DNA from: SAT2750 sp963581185
GTDB lineage: Bacteria > Planctomycetota > Planctomycetia > Pirellulales > Pirellulaceae
DNA length: 10,909 bases
Reading direction: 5' to 3'
Assembly (NCBI GenBank): GCA_963581185.1
Contig: CAUZOB010000173.1
Location: 1-10,909, forward strand
The position numbers and the translations under genes are program-made. Below the pieces are notes generated by a model. The model had not been told where the DNA came from. It did not search any database and was given only the letters and a program-made list of their open reading frames with translations. Positions 7,318-10,909 of the stretch are shown piece after piece (position 1 is the first letter of the stretch; each line of letters opens with the position of its first letter).

Positions 7318-8745
7318 CTAAAACAACTCACCGATAGCTCGTCCATGCTCAAGGATTTGCCGTGGTCGATCCTGGATATCCATAATCCAGCCACGCGAAT
7401 CGATTCCCAGTGCGGAGTACATCGTGGCGGCCACATCGGCCGGCGTATAGGGATGCGTTATCGGCTCGGCCGCCTGGCCATCGGTCTGGCCGACCACCTG
7501 ACCTCGTTTGACACCACCGCCGGCAAAGAACAGCGACCCGGCTGCACCCCAGTGATCGCGGCCGCCGGCCTTGTTGATTCGTGGTGTCCGTCCGAATTCA
7601 GTCAGGAAAACTACCAGCGTCGAATCGAGCAGGCCACGATCGTCGAGGTCATTGATGAGGGCGGCAAAGGCCCGGTCCATGCCAGCCAGGTGGTAGCCTC
7701 GCTTGACCATCTGCTGGATCGGCGGATGATTCTGTGAGGGGGCATTATGGTTGTCCCAGATGTTGCCGTAGTCCGAATCATAGCCATAGTCGACCATCAC
7801 AAAGCGAGCACCGGCTTCCACCAGGCGGCGGGCCATCAGGCAGCGTCCGCCAAGTTTGGTGCGTCCGTATTGCTGGCGCAAGCCCTCGGACTCACCGTTC
7901 AGATCAAAGGCGTCACGAATACTGGGAGTCATCAACAACCGCAGGGCCCCCTGGTACTTCCCTTCCAGGGCTGCCAGTTGCTGGCTGTTGTCGAGCCGCC
8001 GGAGTGTGCGGTCCAGCTGGTCTCGCAGGCCGGCACGGCGCTGCAGCCGGGATTGTGACATCTCCTCGCTGAGTGCCAGCGAGCGGGGCGTAAGGTCATC
8101 TTCCAGTTCCGACGGTGGATCATCCAGCTTGTCACTGGCAGTGAAATCGGGTTCGGACGGAACTCCACCGAGGCAATACGGCAGGTACTCCGAGCCGAGC
8201 CAGCCACTGACAAACAGGTTGTTGGGAGGAGGACCGGGCCGGGTGATCCCGGGGATGGCGATATAGCCGGGCAAGCCGTTACTCGGTCCCCGCTGCTGAG
8301 ATACGATGCAGCCGATATTCGGTTCGCTGAACAGCTGGGCGTTGGTTACCTTGCGTCCCGAGAGCGTATAGGCCTGGCTCTTGAGATGGTCGTTGCTGTC
8401 GTGGGAGTAGCTGCGCAGGATCGACAGCTTGTGCGCCACCTGAGAAAGCTGTGGCAGGGTTTCACAGAAGCGGACACCGGCGAGCGAGGTAGCTTGATCG
8501 GTCAGTACACCACGGACCTCAACCGGCGCATCTGGCTTGGGATCGAAAGAGTCGATATGTGTCACGCCTCCGGCCATCCAGAGCATGATCACACTCTTGG
8601 CCGTACCACGCGGGGCACGGCGTCCTGCCAGCAGCGAGCCGGGCAGGGCAGTCGCCGCAATGGAGAGTGATCCTATCCGCAGCAGGTCGCGCCTCTGCAG
8701 CAGGCTCTCTTCAAGTCGCGGGTTGTAGCCGAAAATGTCGTGCAT
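7318..8745 (-). CDS. DUF1501 protein with twin-arginine-type signal
   Basis: A 475-residue protein of the DUF1501 family, which is abundant in planctomycetes and belongs to the alkaline phosphatase/sulfatase-like fold group. The N-terminus, LLQRRDLLRIGSLSIAATAL (15-34), is the usual twin-arginine export-type signal. Family motifs in order: MLWMAGGVTHIDSFDPKPDA (54-73), CETLPQL (94-100), SHDSNDH (114-120), DNHNAP (331-336), LTEFGRTPRINKAGGRDHWG (381-400), FAGGGVKRGQVVG (407-419), and the end IGELF. Length is normal. An upstream extension to 8958 is possible in frame, but it lacks family features and would put the twin arginines nearly 90 residues in, so ATG 8745 is preferred. DUF1501 genes usually sit next to a DUF1549/DUF1553 cytochrome-type partner; none is present here. 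Instead the TIGR04222-like gene follows 54 bp downstream. The catalytic role of the family is not established. Export across the inner membrane is inferred. Confidence 0.93.
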   Translation of the reverse strand: MHDIFGYNPRLEESLLQRRDLLRIGSLSIAATALPGSLLAGRRAPRGTAKSVIMLWMAGGVTHIDSFDPKPDAPVEVRGVLTDQATSLAGVRFCETLPQLSQVAHKLSILRSYSHDSNDHLKSQAYTLSGRKVTNAQLFSEPNIGCIVSQQRGPSNGLPGYIAIPGITRPGPPPNNLFVSGWLGSEYLPYCLGGVPSEPDFTASDKLDDPPSELEDDLTPRSLALSEEMSQSRLQRRAGLRDQLDRTLRRLDNSQQLAALEGKYQGALRLLMTPSIRDAFDLNGESEGLRQQYGRTKLGGRCLMARRLVEAGARFVMVDYGYDSDYGNIWDNHNAPSQNHPPIQQMVKRGYHLAGMDRAFAALINDLDDRGLLDSTLVVFLTEFGRTPRINKAGGRDHWGAAGSLFFAGGGVKRGQVVGQTDGQAAEPITHPYTPADVAATMYSALGIDSRGWIMDIQDRPRQILEHGRAIGELF

Positions 8746-8992
8746 CCAGGTGTCCCAGGAAGCGGGAAAGTTGGTAAGTTCCAGCAGGTCTAATTCTGTT
8801 GTCGGCAGATTTCGCTGATCTCTCGCAATTATCATCCAACAGGCTCGGAGAGACAAGCGCGAAGAACAAGGGGAGGAGGGAAGAGGGGAGCTCGTGGTGT
8901 AACCGAGTGGAACGTACTGCACGTTGTCGAGAGACGACCGGATGTAGTTGAACAGCACGGGAGCGGCAACGGATAGCCTGGATTTTTCTCAT

Positions 8993-9022
8993 TTGGCAAT
9001 ACGCAGGGAGAGCCGTTAGTAT
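8993..9022 (+). promoter_or_regulatory. Sigma-70-like promoter for the metallopeptidase gene
   Basis: TTGGCA (8993-8998) and TAGTAT (9017-9022) are separated by 18 bases. Matches to consensus are 4/6 or better at each box. Transcription would start near 9029 and give a leader of about 37 bases before TTG 9066. Confidence 0.4.
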
Positions 9023-9053
9023 CAATGAGCACTCCCTGAACGTTACCCGAATT

Positions 9054-9057
9054 GGAG
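9054..9057 (+). promoter_or_regulatory. Ribosome binding site deciding a TTG start
   Basis: GGAG lies 8 bases upstream of TTG 9066. It favours the TTG over the in-frame ATG at 9129, which has only a poor GGAA nearby. Confidence 0.5.
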
Positions 9058-9065
9058 CGAGTAAA

Positions 9066-10067
9066 TTGGTAGTCGATCTGAACGAACATTTAGAACGGAG
9101 GCAACTTCTCCGATCTCGCGGAATCCTGATGCTCTCTGCGGCGATCCTGGCGATTGCATCACTTGCCTGGGGTCAGACGGTGACCGCAGGCGATGACGAA
9201 AGTCAACTTCAGCAGCGAATCACGGAGCTGGAAGCCGAGAATCGGGCACTCCGCAAGACGATCGCCAACATTCGGCGCGTGCTGGAGTCCGTGCCGAGAG
9301 CCAGTAGTCCTCAGACGGGCGACGCGAAAGAACTACGGATCGTCGTGCTGCCCGGTGATTGGGGCGGCTCGGAACTGGAGGACATGCGCAAAGTGTGCCT
9401 CTCTTCCGCCGGAACTATCTGGTCGCAACTGGCTGACGATACGCTGGCACCGATCCTCGTACGGCGTTCACAGAGCGGCCCCATCAGCTTGTTTCAGCGA
9501 GGCAAAGAGAACGAGTTCGTTGTGAAACTGGATACCAGCGAGAATGCCTGGGCACAGTGTGCTTACCAGTTCTCCCACGAGTTCTGTCACATCATCTGCA
9601 ATTTCCGCAACGTCCCAAATCGTCAGCTCTGGTTTGAGGAAACGCTCTGTGAATGTGCCTCGCTGTATGCGCTCAGGCGAATGGCTGTGGAATGGAAAAC
9701 CAAAGCTCCGTATCCAAACTGGACGTCCTACGCATCGGCCCTGTCAGGCTATGCAGCTGACAGAATCAAGACCTACGACGGTCGCACGGACCCCGTCTCC
9801 GAGTTTTATCAAAAGCACAAAGCGGAACTCGAAGAGAACGCCAACCAGCGCGACTTGAATGGTTACATGGCTGTGAAATTGCTGCCAATGTTTGAGAAGA
9901 CGCCGTCCGCGTGGCAAGCACTGCGGTACATCAATCTCGGACCGAAAGAAGAGAATGCTTCGTTCCAGCACTACCTGTCGGGTTGGCACGACCGAGTACC
10001 TGCGAAGTACAAGCCGTTCGTCCAACAGGTGGCCGCAGAATTCGGCATCGAACTGCCTGAAGGCTGA
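9066..10067 (+). CDS. Secreted HExxH zinc metallopeptidase-like protein
   Basis: A 333-residue protein. Residues 11-36 form a signal sequence with a long basic lead (ERRQLLRSR), then a hydrophobic core ending near AWGQ. Residues 45-77 are a short coiled coil (QLQQRITELEAENRALRKTI). The catalytic-type region is FSHEFCHIICNF (169-180): His171-Glu172 and His175 form HExxH. Then comes RQLWFEETLCECASLYALRR (186-205), where Glu191 or Glu192 is a good third zinc ligand. This spacing (H-E-x-x-H, about 15 residues, W-x-E-E) is the gluzincin pattern. I cannot name a family. The rest is helical, with a conserved-looking Tyr/Trp-rich C-terminal part. Cys174, 178, 195 and 197 cluster around the active site, which is unusual and might allow disulfides after export. 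Start TTG 9066 is supported by GGAG 8 bases upstream; ATG 9129 would give a shorter signal peptide. It has its own likely promoter and a structured repeat 21 bases after the stop. The substrate is unknown. Confidence 0.78.
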   Translation: MVVDLNEHLERRQLLRSRGILMLSAAILAIASLAWGQTVTAGDDESQLQQRITELEAENRALRKTIANIRRVLESVPRASSPQTGDAKELRIVVLPGDWGGSELEDMRKVCLSSAGTIWSQLADDTLAPILVRRSQSGPISLFQRGKENEFVVKLDTSENAWAQCAYQFSHEFCHIICNFRNVPNRQLWFEETLCECASLYALRRMAVEWKTKAPYPNWTSYASALSGYAADRIKTYDGRTDPVSEFYQKHKAELEENANQRDLNGYMAVKLLPMFEKTPSAWQALRYINLGPKEENASFQHYLSGWHDRVPAKYKPFVQQVAAEFGIELPEG

Positions 10068-10087
10068 ATCTAACGGGTGTCTACGCT

Positions 10088-10188
10088 TCAGCTGTACCCG
10101 ACTGCGATCCGCAGTCGGTTGCACGCACGGTTGATCACTCGAGCTGGCTTCCTGTCCGCCAATGGCGGAATGGCAGCAGGGTACATCC
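10088..10188. repeat. 101-bp structured repeat, copy 1
   Basis: A direct repeat of 10703-10803 with 94 of 101 bases identical. It contains hairpin A, CCGACTGCG (10098-10106) with CGCAGTCGG (10110-10118), loop ATC. Hairpin B is TCCGCC (10155-10160) with GGCGGA (10164-10169), loop AAT. Outer arms TGTACCC (10093-10099) and GGGTACA (10179-10185) could close the whole unit. It begins 21 bases after the metallopeptidase stop, so hairpin A could also act in 3'-end formation. It carries no open frame of note and is too short for a transposase. Confidence 0.9.
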
Positions 10189-10219
10189 GCAGTCGGCAGG
10201 AATTGAGTGAAGCGTGGTG

Positions 10220-10253
10220 TCAGCTGTGGCCGACTCGCGTCGCCGAGTCGGAG
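10220..10253. repeat. Small TCAGCTGT-hairpin repeat
   Basis: TCAGCTGT is followed by a perfect 8-bp hairpin, CCGACTCG (10230-10237) with CGAGTCGG (10244-10251), and a 6-base loop. It shares its first 8 bases and hairpin type with the 101-bp repeats. Bases 10221-10253 match 2129-2161 at 30 of 33 positions. It lies 10 bp from the end of the minus-strand membrane gene and could serve as its terminator, though no T-run follows. Confidence 0.65.
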
Positions 10254-10263
10254 TTCCCACGAG

Positions 10264-10524
10264 CTACCGGGCTATCCCACCCCGCGTTCGATATAAGAGG
10301 ACAGCGCAAACTATTGCCAACGAAATAATGCCATAAGTATTGGCTTCAACCCTCTGGAATACGTAGTGAACTCCGAAAGGCTCTTTGTTCCAGAATCCCA
10401 GGCCGGATGTCGCAGAGAAGATTGCAAAGCATATTAGGACGCCCAAGACGAATGTCATGGCCCTCATAGACTTTCTCTTTTGGGCCTTCAGTCGGTCCGA
10501 TTCCCTCATCTCCTGTTCCGGCAT
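10264..10524 (-). CDS. Small two-helix membrane protein
   Basis: An 86-residue protein with a hydrophilic, basic N-terminus (MPEQEMRESDRLKAQKRKSM) and two hydrophobic helices at about 23-43 and 62-79. Between them is a polar loop containing FWNKEPFGVHYVFQRVEANT. Basic residues before helix 1 and after helix 2 (RTRGGIAR) suggest both ends lie in the cytoplasm. Start ATG 10524 is well supported, because AGGAG (10535-10531) lies 6 bases upstream. A candidate promoter with an overlapping inverted repeat lies at 10566-10600. It stands alone between repeats, downstream of tRNA-Sec on the same strand. I do not recognise a family. It could be an orphan accessory subunit or a lineage-specific protein. 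Confidence 0.72.
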   Translation of the reverse strand: MPEQEMRESDRLKAQKRKSMRAMTFVLGVLICFAIFSATSGLGFWNKEPFGVHYVFQRVEANTYGIISLAIVCAVLLYRTRGGIAR

Positions 10525-10565
10525 GATGCTCTCCTATCTCGTGTCAGATGGGGAAAAACGAAAGT

Positions 10566-10600
10566 GTTAAATGAGGTTCAGCGAAAGAGTTCCAACTCTT
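10566..10600 (-). promoter_or_regulatory. Promoter with overlapping inverted repeat (possible operator)
   Basis: On the minus strand, TTGGAA (10595-10590) and TTTAAC (10571-10566) lie 18 bases apart, each a 4/6 consensus match. They would start transcription about 35 bases before ATG 10524. A perfect inverted repeat, AAGAGTT and AACTCTT with 2 bases between (10585-10600), covers the -35 box. The loop is too short for a good RNA hairpin, so a protein-binding site is more likely. Confidence 0.33.
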
Positions 10601-10702
10601 AGCAGTGCCACCAAGTTTCTCGAGGGCACAAATAGCAGCTTCCTCGTGGCTCAATCATAACCACTCGCCACCGCTGCTGCCGAAGACCCCACCCACAGAT
10701 TA

Positions 10703-10803
10703 TCAGCTGTACCCGACTGCGATCCGCAGTCGGTTGCACGCACGATTGATCGCTCAAACTTCTTTCCTGTCCGCCAATGGCGGAATGGCAGCAGGGTACA
10801 TCC
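10703..10803. repeat. 101-bp structured repeat, copy 2
   Basis: The second copy, in the same orientation as copy 1 and 615 bp away. Hairpin A (10713-10733), hairpin B (10770-10784) and the outer arms (10708-10714 and 10794-10800) are identical to copy 1. All seven differences fall in the linker between the hairpins (10745-10763). It ends 17 bases from the 3' end of tRNA-Sec. Confidence 0.9.
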
Positions 10804-10820
10804 TTGCCCGCGCATAAAAA

Positions 10821-10909
10821 TGGCGGAAGTGCATGGGAATCGAACCCACCAACCGTACGGTTCACGTACGGCTCAACGGTTTTGAAGACCGCGGCCACCA
10901 CCAGGTGTG
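10821..10909 (-). tRNA. selC: Selenocysteine tRNA (anticodon TCA), 5' end outside the window
   Basis: On the minus strand the sequence has an anticodon loop CTTCAAA (10887-10881) on a GGT/ACC-type stem, with anticodon TCA (10885-10883), which reads UGA. The variable arm is very long: CCGTACG and CGTACGG pair over 7 bp with a 5-base loop (the plus-strand palindromic stretch around 10853-10871). The T-loop is TTCGATT, closed by a 5-bp stem. The 3' acceptor strand is GCACTTCC, then discriminator G and an encoded CCA (10823-10821). The 8-bp acceptor plus 5-bp T-stem and large variable arm are the bacterial tRNA-Sec signature, and the 3' end closely resembles E. coli selC. The expected 5' strand (complement GGAAGTGC) lies just past base 10909. 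A long-armed suppressor-like tRNA-Ser would be the only alternative and is unlikely. Confidence 0.93.

Larger units (their letters stand above)
8746..9065. other. Divergent intergenic region
   Basis: This 320-bp gap lies between the divergently transcribed DUF1501 and metallopeptidase genes. It contains a plus-strand promoter match (8993-9022) and the ribosome site of the metallopeptidase (9054-9057). The half near 8746-8958 is open in frame with DUF1501 but looks non-coding. I see no clear minus-strand promoter. Confidence 0.5.

Noticed and set aside
7132..7737. 201-codon plus-strand open frame over the DUF1501/TIGR04222-like junction
   Set aside because: It is antisense to two real genes, and its sequence has no family-like pattern.
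8746..8958. In-frame upstream extension of the DUF1501 gene
   Set aside because: The extra 71 residues would bury the twin-arginine signal far inside the protein and show no family resemblance, so the ATG at 8745 fits better.

Overview
The window most likely comes from a planctomycete (phylum Planctomycetota; Pirellulales or a relative is plausible). This rests on a DUF1501 protein with its typical twin-arginine N-terminus, an outer-membrane barrel resembling the BBP7 group known from Rhodopirellula, a TIGR04222-like membrane protein, GC-rich codon use and frequent TTG/GTG starts. No marker gene is present that would fix the genus. A selenocysteine tRNA at the right edge shows that the organism probably makes selenoproteins.

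Layout, left to right. At the left edge a secreted protein with Glu/Lys/Pro repeats runs off the window on the minus strand. It diverges from a secreted beta-barrel protein on the plus strand (610-1749). The barrel gene converges on a small charged protein (1789-2034, minus), with a hairpin between the two stops. The centrepiece is a 1139-residue minus-strand gene (2274-5693) that fuses a fatty acyl-AMP ligase, an acyl carrier protein and a PLP-dependent alpha-oxoamine synthase. Upstream lie 424 bp of apparently non-coding DNA. Then comes a minus-strand pair: a DUF1501 protein (7318-8745) followed 54 bp later by a TIGR04222-like membrane protein with an acidic octapeptide repeat (6118-7263). 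A secreted HExxH metallopeptidase (9066-10067, plus) diverges from the DUF1501 gene. The right end holds a small two-helix membrane protein (minus), two near-identical 101-bp structured repeats, a smaller related hairpin, and the 3' part of tRNA-Sec (minus).

How the genes work together. The fusion enzyme is self-contained on paper. The ligase would activate a fatty acid as acyl-AMP and load it on the built-in carrier protein. The synthase would then condense it with an amino acid, losing CO2, to give a long-chain alpha-amino ketone. Its active-site signature (T-L-S-K-S around Lys962) looks more like serine palmitoyltransferase than like the biotin, threonine or haem enzymes of the same fold, so a sphingoid-base role is the leading inference. 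No 3-ketosphinganine reductase or ceramide synthase is visible here. The other protein genes look like independent envelope or secreted functions and do not form an obvious pathway with it.

The most interesting points are the single-chain ligase-carrier-synthase enzyme, the tRNA-Sec, and the 101-bp repeat whose two copies differ only in the linker between two perfectly conserved hairpins.
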